A DNA stretch of 64,000 bases from Narthecium ossifragum (GCA_963920575.1 OY986972.1:18022502-18086501), one strand, 5' to 3'. Counted from the first letter of the stretch, positions 46,201-57,339 are shown. Notes: generated by a model not told the origin, from the sequence alone. A program made the numbers and translations.

Positions 46201-49189
46201 GGATTGTTGTAAAATTCATAGAATAAGACAAGTATGCAGAATGGACAGCTAACTGCACTGCTAATTAACAGCAGAGAATTCACTTCTTAACAAAAAAAAA
46301 TGTTGGAAAGCTGAAAACCTGACAAGAAAACAAGTATTACCTAAAAATATGGTCACTTTTAAGACTTATTGTTCGTGCAAAGTGCACTAACAGTGCAGGA
46401 ACAGATCTACAGGAACTTAAGCACGAACACAACAGTCTACAGAAATGTAAAGGAAAATATAGCATATAACACCAGAATATACTTACCAAAGAGGGCTTCG
46501 TGGTACGGTTCCAAAATGAGTGGTAAAATGGTAATTTGTTTAGTTGTTTGGTGGCAGCTGCAACAAGCCGAGGCTCACTACCACCTGGAGAAATGTAATG
46601 TCACAAAATCCCATGGGGCAAGAGCTTGCGAAAAATTGAGAGTATACTTACCTCGAACAGTATTCCTTGGTTTGCTGGTTTAGGTTTAAAGGCTTGAGGC
46701 ATACGGAAATATAGCAATGTTGTTTGGGACAATGCATTGTCCACGTGGAGATTCTAATCCCACTAGACCTTATTCATTTTCATTACATAATAAATAACTA
46801 AATGTTTGATTATCTCAAACTTCAATAGAACCTTATCCTAGATGTACTTTTAAACAACCAATTTCCATTCATTAATACTTTATTTAAGAGGTGAAAAACA
46901 TATTGCCAATGGCATCATTGCAAGTAATATTAGCCTCAAGTTGGTCCTGTCCAGCTAGCTGCTTGCACAATTAGAACAGCCTGCCTGATTGCTTCACACA
47001 TATCAGCTGACATAGTTGCTACTTTGAATCGACTAAAATTGGGGTATCTGGACTATCTCAAAGATATTGAGAGTCTCCACTGACCACAAAGTGCCAATGA
47101 TTTACTGAGTGTTCCTTGAATTGAGGACTCTGAATGTATGCGGAAGAAAACCATTTGGAGCTATATAGGCAAGATTCAGGGCTCCATGTTTTAGTAATCA
47201 GTAGAATAAGTGAGAGTTTCTTAGCAAAGCTAAATTAGAGAAATTATTTATGTACTTGATTTCAGCTGCTAGCTATGAGCAAATTTGTTTATATAGCATC
47301 ACGATCATCTTATTCTGCTTCTGCTTTTGTCGGCCATGATGTACCCAATATTGAATCGGTCATTCACCCAGCATTGCGAAGAGAGGAATGATGTAGTTAA
47401 GAATTTAGATCACGTATAGGCAGATATTTACTAGTGTAATACGCCAAAAATGCCTAATCTTCCTGCAATACCTCCTTAAGACTAAAGTTATGGGTTAATA
47501 AGTTAAAATACGTGCAAATTATACTCCTCTGATTAGCTTTGTACCCCCAATTACATAGGAAATATAAAAGAATAGATGAGATTATACTATGAAATAAAGC
47601 TTTTTATGGCAGACAATCACTTTTTTAATACCTAGAGCTGTGCACCATAATCCAGCAAGAGAATCAAGATACTTCTTCCCATTTATGTCATAGACATAAC
47701 AACCCTGCAGTTGACCACATGATATAACAAAAGTACAGAGTTAGAAAAAGGTTTACCTCAACGTAGTTCAAAGTAATTGAAGCATGCAAGATTACTTCCA
47801 CTTACTTAAGAATAGGCACAAAAATAAAAGCAAGCATGGAAAGCTTAGAACAAAGGGCCAGCCTGTCCTTGATCTTTATTGTCGAGCGAGTCTTAAATTT
47901 TCTGGTAATAAGTGGCCAATGATTTTCATCGCACTATCTTTTGGCAAGAAGTGGCCAATGATTGAGAAAAATGCAGATTTTTAGCAAGATTGTGTTTTAA
48001 GCCTTCTTCACCGCACATACTGTATGCGTCTGAGACATGCAGGATCTTAATGTCGTTATATTTGCTCTTCCTAAACAGATTATCCTAATGTATGGGAAAA
48101 TTAGATGAATATTTCCAATTTCTGCAGCTTCAAGAATGACCCAGAGATGGCTCTCAAAACCCAATAGCTGGTGTTTCACTTTTTTTAACTTTAAGCCCTT
48201 TTATTCAGCCAGGATTTCCAGGCCACACCTTGCACAAATTTTATCTGCAATGGCATAAGGATCAAAAGCGCTCATAAAACATAATAAAATGTTTTTTCTA
48301 GCCTTCCCAATCCAGAATTGTGCTCTACTTTCATCTCATACAGATGGAAGCAAGTTTTGATGATTCTAAAGTGGTGAAATCCTGCCAGAAAGGAGTCAAT
48401 TTCTACGAATTGAAGCAGTGCATGACTAATTGAGTCAAGTACATCTAGCCATGAAATACATCTAAGCAGAAACTAAATTCATCTGGTTCCAAGACCAATT
48501 CATCTTAGAATACCCAACAATGAAATACATAAACAGAAAAAAAAAAAAATAGCAACATATATTCTAGACAAAATTGATCAGTAAATAGATATGCACCATA
48601 TGTGCTTGAATTTAAGTAGAAGTTTGCAAGTCTTGCATGTCGACGTCATTGATAAAGATTATCAGCATGACCATATCAAATTACCTCAGATTTGTCAATA
48701 ACTAAAGGATGCGTATCAGTACTCTGCCACCCCGCGGTAAATGGCGCCAGCATTCCATGCCCCTTGAACCTGATAGGATCAAAACACACCCAAATAGAGG
48801 CTCAGAGCATTTTTTGCATGTATCGATCATTTCACAAACAAAAACATATTTTTCCATACCCTTTCTCCTCCGATTCACTCTGAAGAGATGGCTCCGAACT
48901 GCTCAACCTCACAAACGACTTATCATACAGAGTCAAATTCCCAAGCGAAGTCTCAGCCCCAACAACACGCCTTGCGAACGATCCAACCTATAGTGAATTC
49001 CAATATGTTTTGAAACGATCAAAACCTAGCATCCAGAATAGATCGAAATCGAGATTTCTTTCTAGGTTTCGGCATCAAAATGATTCGAAAAATCGCCCAG
49101 CAATGTAACTTCTCCACCCAAGATTCTCGTCGGGATAGAACGAATACCTGACGGGAAGCTTTGGATCGGAGAAGGCGAGTGATCATCAT
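34268..49189 (-). CDS. GABA-T (POP2): GABA transaminase, mitochondrial (510 residues, 19 coding exons)
   Basis: The enzyme transfers the amino group of 4-aminobutyrate to pyruvate or glyoxylate, giving succinic semialdehyde, in the mitochondrial GABA shunt. Exons, in order: 49148-49189, 48860-48987, 48685-48769, 47632-47704, 46487-46584, 45818-45910, 36927-37000, 36768-36806, 36515-36603, 36369-36445, 36203-36277, 35702-35749, 35515-35598, 35360-35447, 35191-35269, 35003-35093, 34823-34901, 34530-34645, 34268-34342. All introns are GT-AG and the phases fit, giving 1533 coding bases. The start is ATGATG at 49189. The first about 50 residues are Arg/Ser-rich without acidic clusters at the start, as in a mitochondrial presequence. 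PLP-fold marks: GGSEANDTQ (165-173), YHGST (from 199), Asp306 in FIADE, Lys335 (the Schiff-base lysine, last codon of exon 13), [11 protein letters not shown]. Length agrees with plant GABA-T. Intron 6 is expanded to 8.8 kb by a LINE. I see no disabling change. Confidence 0.95.
37172..39157 (+). pseudogene. LINE ORF1 (DUF4283-like domain and CCHC knuckle)
   Basis: The first part (to the stop at 38288) has an RNA-binding DUF4283-type domain (about 37600-38060: [28 protein letters not shown]) and a zinc knuckle, [14 protein letters not shown] (about 38119-38160). After two in-frame stops (38288 and near 38303) the same frame continues to 39157 as a proline/serine-rich tail. No clear ATG opens the frame, so the N-terminus is uncertain. 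In plant LINEs this protein coats the element RNA. Confidence 0.78.
39584..43640 (+). pseudogene. LINE ORF2 (endonuclease, RT, zf-RVT, RNase H)
   Basis: The frame opens with [13 protein letters not shown], the start of the AP-type endonuclease. The frame shifts by about 39690, then the endonuclease continues (GDLNV near 39990, SDHCPLV near 40257). RT begins about 40920 ([13 protein letters not shown]) and is interrupted by stops at 41029 and several to 41310. Its catalytic motifs follow: [14 protein letters not shown] (41323), QRGIRQG (41501), HADD (41644). A zinc-finger reverse transcriptase domain with [19 protein letters not shown] lies about 42820-42880. A C-terminal RNase H (EAELMAL near 43312, FELDSRDVV 43390, NGIADSLAR 43531) marks the plant L1 type. 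At least four frameshifts break it. Confidence 0.85.
44533..44815. repeat. Diverged tandem duplication of about 150 bp in intron 6
   Basis: 44533-44660 and 44686-44815 share the order CCATCTACTGAG, GTCACAAAGCAAG, CCATGG-GT-GTCTTC, GAGA-AACCATATTC and GATATTA. The copies are far from identical, so the duplication is old. It lies within GABA-T intron 6 and shows no coding potential. Confidence 0.6.
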
Positions 49190-49265
49190 TTTTTCCGAGC
49201 ACTATTTCCACTAGAGTCGATCGATCTAGAGACGGATAGAGGAAGAGAGACGTTATATATGGAAA
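49190..49265 (-). promoter_or_regulatory. Promoter and 5' UTR of the GABA transaminase gene
   Basis: TATATAA lies on the minus strand at 49253-49259, about 65 bases before the ATG at 49189. This places the start of transcription around 49222-49228 and gives a short 5' UTR. CT-rich leader sequence (49230-49250) follows it. A GATCGATC octamer occurs at about 49219. Confidence 0.5.
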
Positions 49266-49725
49266 CAGTGAGAGCTGAGAGCCGTCCAGAAGCAGGAATG
49301 GATGATTAGCGTTTGTAATCCCACGTAAGTTTTGTCAATAACCACGTGACATTTTACGTCGACAGTTAGGCACTGATGGATCCATCTATTTCATCGTATT
49401 TTATTATTAATTTGATAAATAATATATTCAATTGATAATAAGATATTAATTGATTGATTTCCAACATTGATATTAAATTATTATAAATAAAATTAATTAA
49501 ACGGTTTCCCATAACCGATTCGACATCTGTAATAGAAAGCCATATAGACAAATGAACGCTTTATCTAATTTACATATAAGTTCCTGCAAGGCCAATATTT
49601 TATTGCGTTACTATCTTTTAAAATATCCATTGGCTAGTTTATGCAAAATAATTTTGTTTCGTAGAAAAAATTACTTAAGGATAGTTGGCTTTTTAGTCCT
49701 CGGAATCATTCACGTCCTTTATGCT
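49266..49725. other. AT-rich intergenic stretch left of the MULE
   Basis: It holds short palindromic words such as TTGATAATAAGATATTAATTG but no supported gene. Confidence 0.4.
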
Positions 49726-49734
49726 GGGAAAGTA

Positions 49735-49840
49735 CAAAAATGATACATTTACAACACTTAGTTCCAAATTGTCTCCAACACGGTGAGACCCACCCACTTA
49801 ACCCAGCCCCCAAAAAAAAAAATGAATTTTGGTGAACTCA
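49735..49840 (+). repeat. Left terminal inverted repeat of the MULE
   Basis: It begins CAAAAATGATAC and pairs with the right repeat, which reads GCAAAATGATAC on the minus strand. By eye most positions match over about 100 bases, with a few substitutions and one length change in an A-run. Confidence 0.88.
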
Positions 49841-50056
49841 GTTTGCTTTCCCTCCCCCGCCCACATTACATTTCACTACAGGGAGTGAGCGAGAGAGAAG
49901 CGAGCACAAACCCCAACCGACGAACACCAGCATCGGCGAACCTACCGGCGATCCACTTCTCCGGCATCCCTCTCCACCTCCGGTGACCGTCGCCGTCACC
50001 AACAACGCTCTGAATTAGACGACTTCCAGCGATCTCCTTTCGAAAACACTCAGAAG

Positions 50057-50059
50057 GTT

Positions 50060-50101
<42 letters not shown>
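50057..50101. repeat. (CT)n microsatellite in the MULE leader
   Basis: An uninterrupted run of about 22 CT units lies between the left inverted repeat and the transposase. Such pyrimidine dinucleotide runs are common in plant 5' leaders. Confidence 0.9.
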
Positions 50102-50104
<3 letters not shown>

Positions 50105-50324
50105 CCATTCATAGAGATAGCCCCAATTGCAAACCCTAACTGTTTGAAAAAAACTAGGTGAGGCATTTTTTGCCACACTTCTCTAGTACCTGAAACTTCA
50201 AATTGTTTTTTCTGCCTATTAAGAATGATTTACTTCTCTAGTACCACACGCATTTTACCTTAGTTGTTTGTGTATTACATGTCCCATATAACTAATTATA
50301 TTCTATTTGTTCTTGAACCAGTGG

Positions 50325-53087
50325 ATGATGTTGCCGGAGTCTGTTTCGTCGACAATGCCTCCTCCTTTAGTTGAAGAAGAGGTATGGAATGGAGACAGCG
50401 ATGACGAAGTAGAGGTGCGGAGTGGTCCTCCAAACGAAGAAGGTGATGAGCTAAATACTAATGAGAATGGGAAGGAGGCAAAAGAAAATTGTGAAAATAT
50501 AGTTGAGAAACCGAAGGTGGGAATGACATTTGACACCTCAGACGAAGTTTATTTGTATTACTCAAGATATGCTAAACAAAAGGGGTTTGCTATAGTTAAA
50601 AGAACATCGAGAAAAGGAGTAGATGGAAAGTTGAAGGATGCGACTCTTTCATGCAATCGTGGGGGAAAGGCAAAGGTGAGAACAAGCAACCCAGTCAAAC
50701 TAAGGCCACAATCAAGAATTGGTTGTCAAGCTCACATTACGACTGTTGTACTCTCGGATGGAAAGTGGGGATTAAGTCGGATTGTTTTGGACCACAATCA
50801 CGAACAAAGCCCGGGAAAGGTGAGATTTTTCAAGAGCAATAGGGTGCTTGATTCAAACGCAAAAAAGAAGCTTGAAGTGAATGACTTAGCCGGGATCAAC
50901 TTGCATAAGACTTATGATGCACTTCAAATTGAGGCCGGGGGACCTGGTGAGGTTCGATATCTTGAGAGGGATTGTAGAAATTATTTGGACAAGCTTCGGC
51001 GTTTGCAACTTCAAGAAGGAGATGCCGAAGCAATGCATAGTTATTTCATGAGAATGAAAGCTGACAATTCTGAGTTCTTCTTTGCAATGGATCTGAATGA
51101 AAAGGGTAGACTGAGGAATGTATTTTGGGCTGATGCAAGGAGTAGGGCAGCTTGCAAGGAGTTTGGTGATGCTGTGACATTTGACACAACTTACTTGGTA
51201 AACAAGTATGACATGCCTTTTGCTCCATTTGTAGGCGTGAATCATCATGGTAAGTCGATATTATTAGGATGTGGACTTATTTCTCATGAAGACACAAAGT
51301 CATTTGTGTGGTTATTCGAGACATGGAAAACATGCATGTAGGGTCGTGCTCCGAGCGCAATTCTTACCGATCAATGTCAGGCCATGAAGAATGCTATTGA
51401 AATTGTATTCCCAGATACCCGACATCGGTGGTGCATGTGGCATATAATGAAAAAAGTGCCAAAAAAGTTGAAAGGGTATGAGAAATATGAATCAATCAGT
51501 TGGTGTTTGCGCCATGCAGTTTATGAATCCTTATCAATTCAAGAATTTGAGGATGCTTGGAAAGAGTTCATCACAAAGTACGAGCTTCAAAGTAACAAAT
51601 GGTTACAAGGGTTGTATATGGAGAGAAATCAGTGGGTGCGTGCATATTTGAAGGATGTATTTTGGGCGGGAATGTCATCCACTCAAAGAAGTGAGGGTGT
51701 GAATGCATATTTTGATGGATACATTCATTCCAAGACGACTTTAAAACAGTTTATAGAGCAATATGAAAATGCATTGGCAAACAAGGCGGAAAGCGAAAAA
51801 CTGGATGATATGAGAAGTTGGAGCACTTACATCCCGTGTATTGATGAGGATGATGAGTTGGAGAAGCAATTTCAAAGTGTTTACACGCATGCCAAGGTTA
51901 AAGAGTTTCAAAAAGAATTGACCGGGAAAATGAGGTGTCATTCGTATAGAAAAGAAGGTGGTCAGATTATTTCTGAATATGAGGTAAAATAGTGGGTTAC
52001 ATTTGGAGAAGAAGACAACAAAACAAAGAAACAAGTGTCATTTACTGTCCATTTTAATGATGAAACCAATGAGGCACATTGTAATTGTGGATTGTTTGAG
52101 ACTAGAGGAATGATGTGTAGACATCAATTGATTGTGTACGATGAAAGGGGAATTGACAAAGTGCCTGACAAGTATGTCTTGGAAAGCTGGAGCAAAAATG
52201 TGAAAAGGGTCTACACTAAAGTGAGGATCAAGTACGATAACTCGGCAAAGACAATTGAGGCCCAACGGCATGACAACATTTGCAAACTTTATGATGGTGT
52301 TGCGGATTTGGCGGAAATTTCTCAAGAAAAATATGAATTGGTGATGAGACGGGGACACTAGCTAAAACAAGAGTTGATTGATGCTTCGATTGTTTGTGAA
52401 AATAATGTGGCGCATGATACTCCTATTGATTCTTTGTCATTTGGAAATGGAGTTTTACCTTCAAAACAAAGCATGAACATACTTGATCCAGAAAACCAAA
52501 GAAGAAAAGGGAGACCACCGACTAAAAGGAAGCAAGGTTTTCTAGAAAAAGAAGTTAAGAAGAAAAGGGAAACAAAAAAGAAGACATTGTCCAATGGAAA
52601 AACCAAGGTATAAGTTCTTTTTGATTTGTTACTTACTAGTTAATGTAGACATATAGATATATTCGATGAATGCTTAGTAGTTTAGTTTATTTGCTAATTT
52701 CAGAAAGTTGAGGAGATTGTGGTTGACCATGTGGATGGGACACAAGAGAGTGTTGCAAATGTAAACGTAAGAATCTTTTTATTATTATTATTCTAATTTC
52801 CTATTTCATGTTAAAGTTATTGATAGTCCTTTATTTTTCTTGTTGGGCAGAGTTACCATAGCTCTTTTATGGGGCCACCAATGTGGCCAAACATGATGCC
52901 ACATAATATGCGACCAAATATGATACAAGGTGGAAGCATCTTCTCACATTCTCCAAGTTTTGGCCCAACTGCATCGACCTTTAACCAATTGGTGAATTAC
53001 TTTCCAAGTCAAGTTTGGGCAGGACAATCAAGTTTGTTGGAAAGTCAAGGGCAGGGCTGGGGAGGACAATCAAGTTTTTTAGAATAG
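50325..53087 (+). pseudogene. FAR1-related MULE transposase with three in-frame TAG codons
   Basis: One frame runs from ATG 50325 to a TAA-like end at 53087 through exons 50325 to about 52608, about 52704-52768 and about 52852-53087; a 5' leader intron (50158-50321) is likely. Domains: an acidic N-terminus; a FAR1 DNA-binding domain (about 50540-50815, GMTFDTSDEVYLYYSRYAKQ through VLDHNHEQSP); a MULE catalytic domain (about 51110-51470, DARSRAACKEFGDAVTFDTTY, AILTDQCQAMKNAI); and a SWIM zinc finger (CNCGLFETRGMMCRH, about 52081-52125). TAG codons interrupt the frame at 51339, 51990 and 52359. The sequence is otherwise open, so the damage is recent point mutation. The first acidic residue of the catalytic set (TFDTTY) is present. 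Confidence 0.88.
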
Positions 53088-53599
53088 TTGCTTGCTTTCA
53101 ATGAATAATGATGAATTTGTATAGTTACTTTTGTTACTTATGACAATGATTTTGGTGCTAAATATGTGTGTAAAAGTGTAGAAAGCATGATTTTGGTTGC
53201 TGAAACTGAGTGTAAAAGTGCATAAAATAGGTTATTAGGTGCTGAAAATGCGTTTAAGTACTACTTCCGGAAAAATTTTGACAGCATCTCCCCTATTTTT
53301 TTGCGTAGCCCGACGTTTCAACGTCTCATTAGACAGTCAACAATAGCAGCAAACACAGTTCCTATATTAGATTCACGCCATGTCATGGTCAATCTACAAC
53401 AACAAATACGTTAAAAGTCCAAACTTCATTACTTGAACAAGAACAAATTATGGAATTCATTACTTGAACAATAACATACATGAATCCAGGTTTTACATAT
53501 GTCCAATAATCTAGCTCTATGTACAAACAATAGCAGCATAATTTCCTCCTCTTTCTCGTTGTCCTCATTCTCATCCTCATTATTCCCACCCCGGCTACT

Positions 53600-54485
53600 T
53601 TACTCCATCACATCGTCCTGCTGAATGGTGAAGCCCTCGAGTCCCACTGAAACTCTCTCACCTTCAATTTGCATTGGGCCATGCTGCACAAGGGACAAAG
53701 AAAAGAAAAATATCAAAAGGTAGGAAAAGAGAGAAATACTAGACTAGCAAGAAGAATTGAAAAAAAAAATAGCTCCAGAAAAGGCAAGAAAAGAGAGAAA
53801 TAGCAGACATTGCTGCAATCAGTCAAGGAATTATGACTGTAGCATGTTTCTATCACAGACAACTACGGAAGTTCAACACATATTTCCTGCAACATGGTAC
53901 ATTGTTTTGTTGAAGACTGTAACTTTGTACTCAAGCTCCTAATTTGTTTATTTTTGTCCCTTCTTGGGTCTTCTTGTCTTTGTTATATGGAAATTAAATT
54001 TAACAAAAGATGCACCTTTTGGCCAAAGAGTCAAGGATATTGAGACCCTGTAAAATCCATATGATAGAGAAACTAATGTTGGATAATTAGACCTGGTTGT
54101 CATAAGGCTCCAGTTGATGCAATAACTCATATCCCTGCATGAAAAAAAATGTTTAAAATTAGAACAGCATAACTTGGCACAGTCAGATGAAGTCGGAGGA
54201 CTTTGGTATTGCCTTAGTATCATATACCTGATTGAAGTAACGAAGATGAGCATCCATTGTCCTGTTTACAACCTCCACCAATTCAAAACTCTTTTTTCCT
54301 TCAACTTTAGCAAGAGCACCAACCTGAGTTTAGAAAAATCTAAATGCTAGAGACTAGGTATTTCCACATTATATTTATCTAAAACCTCATATAGATAGAC
54401 GAATAATATAACAAAAATGTGGGGAAGACAAAAATACCAAATTAAAGCGAGTTTGCTCAAATGTCGATATTGCAATGTGAAGTTC
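53600..54485 (-). CDS. Captured ARF-GAP (AGD, BAR-domain type) exons in a chimeric reading frame
   Basis: Four exons on the minus strand, all in phase 0 and bounded by GT-AG: 54438-54485, 54228-54323, 54093-54134 and 53600-53683. The first three encode TFEQTRFNLV, TMDAHLRYFNQ and GYELLHQLEPYDNQ, clear matches to the BAR domain of plant ARF-GAP proteins AGD1 to AGD4, which bend membranes and activate ARF GTPase during vesicle transport. The last exon (HGPMQIEGERVSVGLEGF to a TAA at 53600) is not from AGD and I do not recognise it. Only about 62 residues of AGD are present, without the PH, ArfGAP or ankyrin domains. A start upstream is unclear: an ATG exon at 54830 (MASSDSTPS) reaches a stop at its donor. 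It is a gene fragment carried by the MULE, possibly transcribed. Confidence 0.75.
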
Positions 54486-54779
54486 CTGGAACAGCATAGA
54501 AGGTTCATCTTATAAGACATATCTGACCTTATTAATTGTTACAATTTATGGAATCAATCACTATAATGAATTAGAACAGAAAACAAGTGATGGTATCCAT
54601 AGAAACTCTCATCAACATAATTATCTAACACACATATATACATAATCATGTGTGCAAATCGGCAGCAAACAATCAAAGTTCCAATCTCAATCTAAAACCT
54701 AACTTTTGAAACACAAATGTCTCCAAATATATGTAATCATACGTGAATCAGAAGTGTAGGGAGAGAGAAGACTTACCTA

Positions 54780-54830
54780 GGAGAGAGGAGCTGTGGGAGG
54801 GATGGAAGGAGTTGAATCTGAGCTCGCCAT
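54780..54830 (-). other. Possible first exon of the captured or chimeric transcript
   Basis: ATG at 54830 begins MASSDSTPSIPPTAPLS, followed by TAG then GTAAGTC. The GTAAG looks like a splice donor, yet the in-frame TAG sits just before it. The exon may be a non-coding leader or have decayed. Confidence 0.35.
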
Positions 54831-55054
54831 TTCGAGAGAGGAGAAATCGAGTTCTAAGGTTTTGTGGGGGCAATGTTTGATCTATTCTGTCTTCTGTTTC
54901 AGAGCGTGTTGGCGGTGGCGGCGGTCGCCGAAAGTGGAGAGGGACGCCGGAGATCTGGGTCGCCGGTGGGGTCCCCGGTGGCGGTGCGTGTTGGTGGTGG
55001 AGAGGGTGCCCTCTGTCTCTTTGGTCGAACGAAATGATGGTGGGGGGAGCCGAT

Positions 55055-55158
55055 ATGGTTTTCACCATAATTCAGTTTTTTTTTGTGCTGGTTAAGTGGG
55101 TGGGTCCCATCATGTTGGAGACAATTTGGAGCTAAGTGTTGTAAACGTATCATTTTGC
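55055..55158 (-). repeat. Right terminal inverted repeat of the MULE
   Basis: It is the complement of 49735-49840, ending GTATCATTTTGC at 55158 directly before the duplication GGGAAAGTA. Confidence 0.88.
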
Positions 55159-55167
55159 GGGAAAGTA

Positions 55168-55560
55168 ACTGTGAACAAACCAAATGTAAATGCATGGATT
55201 CATATTTTTATAGATTCACATCACGATGGGTATTATTATTTTTTTAAATCCATTTATCTTTCGATTTGTCAATGGACACTTTCGTGTTTGTTTACAAAAC
55301 TGACTAAATTCATAAATTCGGAACCAAAATACCCCTTGTCAATTCTCTCTCATCATTTAATGCCATCTGACACAAGTATGAGAGAGAGAAATGAGAAAAT
55401 TCCTTACTTATGCGAGGAATTTGTTAATGTCACATGACATATGTCTGTCAATTTTATTCTTCCATGAGTGAGAAATCATTGTCAATTTCAAGAAATCCTT
55501 GGTTATTAGTTAGGAATATTTAGTTATTAGTTATTACTTAGGAGATACCCTTCACATGTA
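55168..55560. other. AT-rich intergenic DNA
   Basis: I see no gene, repeat boundary or RNA gene in this stretch. Confidence 0.4.
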
Positions 55561-55850
55561 GTACAAACAACAGAGTGTCGAGGTTCTCCCTCTCCTCCCG
55601 CCTCTCTCTCCTCGACCTCTCTCTCTCCTCCTGGCTCTCTCCACATGGTCATTTCTCTCCATCCACTCTCTCTCTCCTCCCGCCTCTCTCTCCTACCTCT
55701 CTCTCCCCGCCTCTCTCCTCTTGCCTCTCCCTCCTCTGTTTCTCCCCTTTCCTTTCTCTCCTCCCTCTTCCTCTGTTTCTCCCCTCTCCCTTTCTCTCCT
55801 CCCTCTGTTTCTCTCTCCTCCCTCTTCCTCCGGCACCTCGCCCGGTGCCC
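55561..55850. repeat. CT-rich low-complexity block
   Basis: Repeats of CTCTCTCTCCTCC and CCTCTGTTTCTCCCC form a pyrimidine tract of nearly 300 bases. Long serine/leucine-rich reading frames here come from the repeats and are not credible genes. Confidence 0.75.
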
Positions 55851-56011
55851 CCACCCCGTCTACAACGACACCCACGCCCCGCCGGGAGAGGAAGCGCCGG
55901 AAGGGGGGGACGGGTGGGAGGCATCGAGGTCGGAGCCTCTGAGCTCCTCCGAGCTCGATGCCGCCTCCGAGCTCGATGCCGCCTCCGAGCTCGAGGCAGG
56001 CACCTCCAAGC

Positions 56012-56983
56012 CAAAGAATCCTTCAGGAGACTCCCCGGCGGCGACAAGGGGGAGGTTGAGGTCCTGGAGCTAGTGTTGCGCCAGATCGGATCCCCACAGT
56101 AGACTCCACGCCTTCCATCAGGCAGAGCACCGCCTGTACCACCGCCTCGTGTTGGAGCTCGACATCGATCTAGTGGTGGGTATGGAGCTGGTGGCGGCAA
56201 GGAAGAAGGCATTGGAGGGGGTGAGCGAGGAGCTCAACGCGGTGGCGTCGCAGGCCCTGGGAGAGTGCCCGCGTGAGGATTGACGGCGGACGGGGTGACG
56301 TCCCCCGTTGAGGGAGGACGGGGCGAGCGAGCAGGGAACGTCGAGGCTGCCCGTTCGCTCGACGCTCGGCGGCAGCACGATCACCTCCTTGTCTCCAACG
56401 TCGACCAGCCCTCCAACATCGGCCGGCCCTACAACGTCGGCCGACCCTCCAACGTCACCATCTTTCTCTCTCGAACACCCTTCGACGCCCCTCGCCCCGC
56501 ACGCTCCAGCGCCAACTTCACCTTCTTGAGCCCCACACGCTCTGGTAGTCGGAGGCAGCACCCACGACGGAGGGGGCGACGAACCTGAGGTCCAGGGCAA
56601 AGGAATCCTTCAGGAGACTCCCCACACGGCGACAGGGGGGAGGTTGAGGTCCTGGAGCTGGTGCTGTGCCGGATCGGATCCCCACAGATAGACTCCATGC
56701 CTTCCATCAGCCGAAGCTCCGCCTGTACCGCGCGCCTCGTGTTGGAGCTTGACATCGATCTAGTTGTGGGTATGGAGCAGGTGGCGGCAAGGAAGAAGGC
56801 ATTGGAGGGGGTGAACGAGGAGCTCAATGCGGTGGCGTCGCTGGCCCTGGGAGAGCGCCCGCAAGAGGATTGACGGCGGACGGGGCGACGTCCCCCGTCG
56901 AGGGAGGACGGGGCGAGCGAGCAGCGAACGTCGAGGCTGCCCATTCGCTCGACGCTCGGGGGCAACACGATCACCTCCTCGTC
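56012..56983 (+). repeat. Direct duplication of an about 390-bp GC-rich block
   Basis: Block 1 (56012-56393) and block 2 (56598-56983) share long identical runs, such as GGCGGCAAGGAAGAAGGCAT and GGGAGGACGGGGCGAGCGAG. They are separated by about 200 bp of different sequence. One frame in block 1 reads AFHQAEHRLYHRLVLELDID and VAARKKALEGVSEELNAVAS to a stop at 56281, which looks protein-like, but I do not recognise it and block 2 has lost part of it. Confidence 0.75.
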
Positions 56984-57039
56984 CTCATGTTCTGATTTGG
57001 GTGGTGGCCGATGCACATGCCTACGTGGCATGTACGCAA

Positions 57040-57075
57040 TCAGAACCCTTAAGCATGACATCAGCATGTTTTGTA
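57040..57075. repeat. Short inverted repeat (CAGCATGTTT / AAACATGCTG)
   Basis: A 10-bp stem with a three-base loop lies in the centre of GACATCAGCATG...CATGCTGACATC. Function unknown. Confidence 0.5.
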
Positions 57076-57339
57076 AACATGCTGACATCCCATGCATGCC
57101 GCCCGCGTTCCTACGCTCCCATGCATGCCACCCTCGACGTCGAAGGTGCAGGGGATCGGGATCGAGATCGGAGGTGAGCGGGTGGCGGCGCATGGGAGAG
57201 TGCGGTTGGCATGGGAACCCATGGGTGGCGATGAGAGAGAGAGAGAGCGCGGGTGGCATGCGAGGGCGGCGCATGGGAAAGTGCCATTGGCGGCGCGCAT
57301 GGGAACCCGTGGTTGGCTGCGCGCATGGGAGCCAGTGGG

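Larger units (their letters stand above)
49735..55158 (+). mobile_element. Mutator-like element (MULE), FAR1/Jittery-type, with captured gene exons
   Basis: The 9-bp duplication GGGAAAGTA flanks it (49726-49734 and 55159-55167), diagnostic of Mutator-like transposition. Terminal inverted repeats of about 100 bp match well (left 49735 to about 49840; right about 55055-55158), including ACAACACTTAG-TCCAAATTG and ACCCACCCACTTAACC. It carries a FAR1-type transposase gene on the plus strand and captured ARF-GAP exons on the minus strand. At 5424 bp it is the size of an autonomous MULE, but its transposase has three stop codons. Confidence 0.93.
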
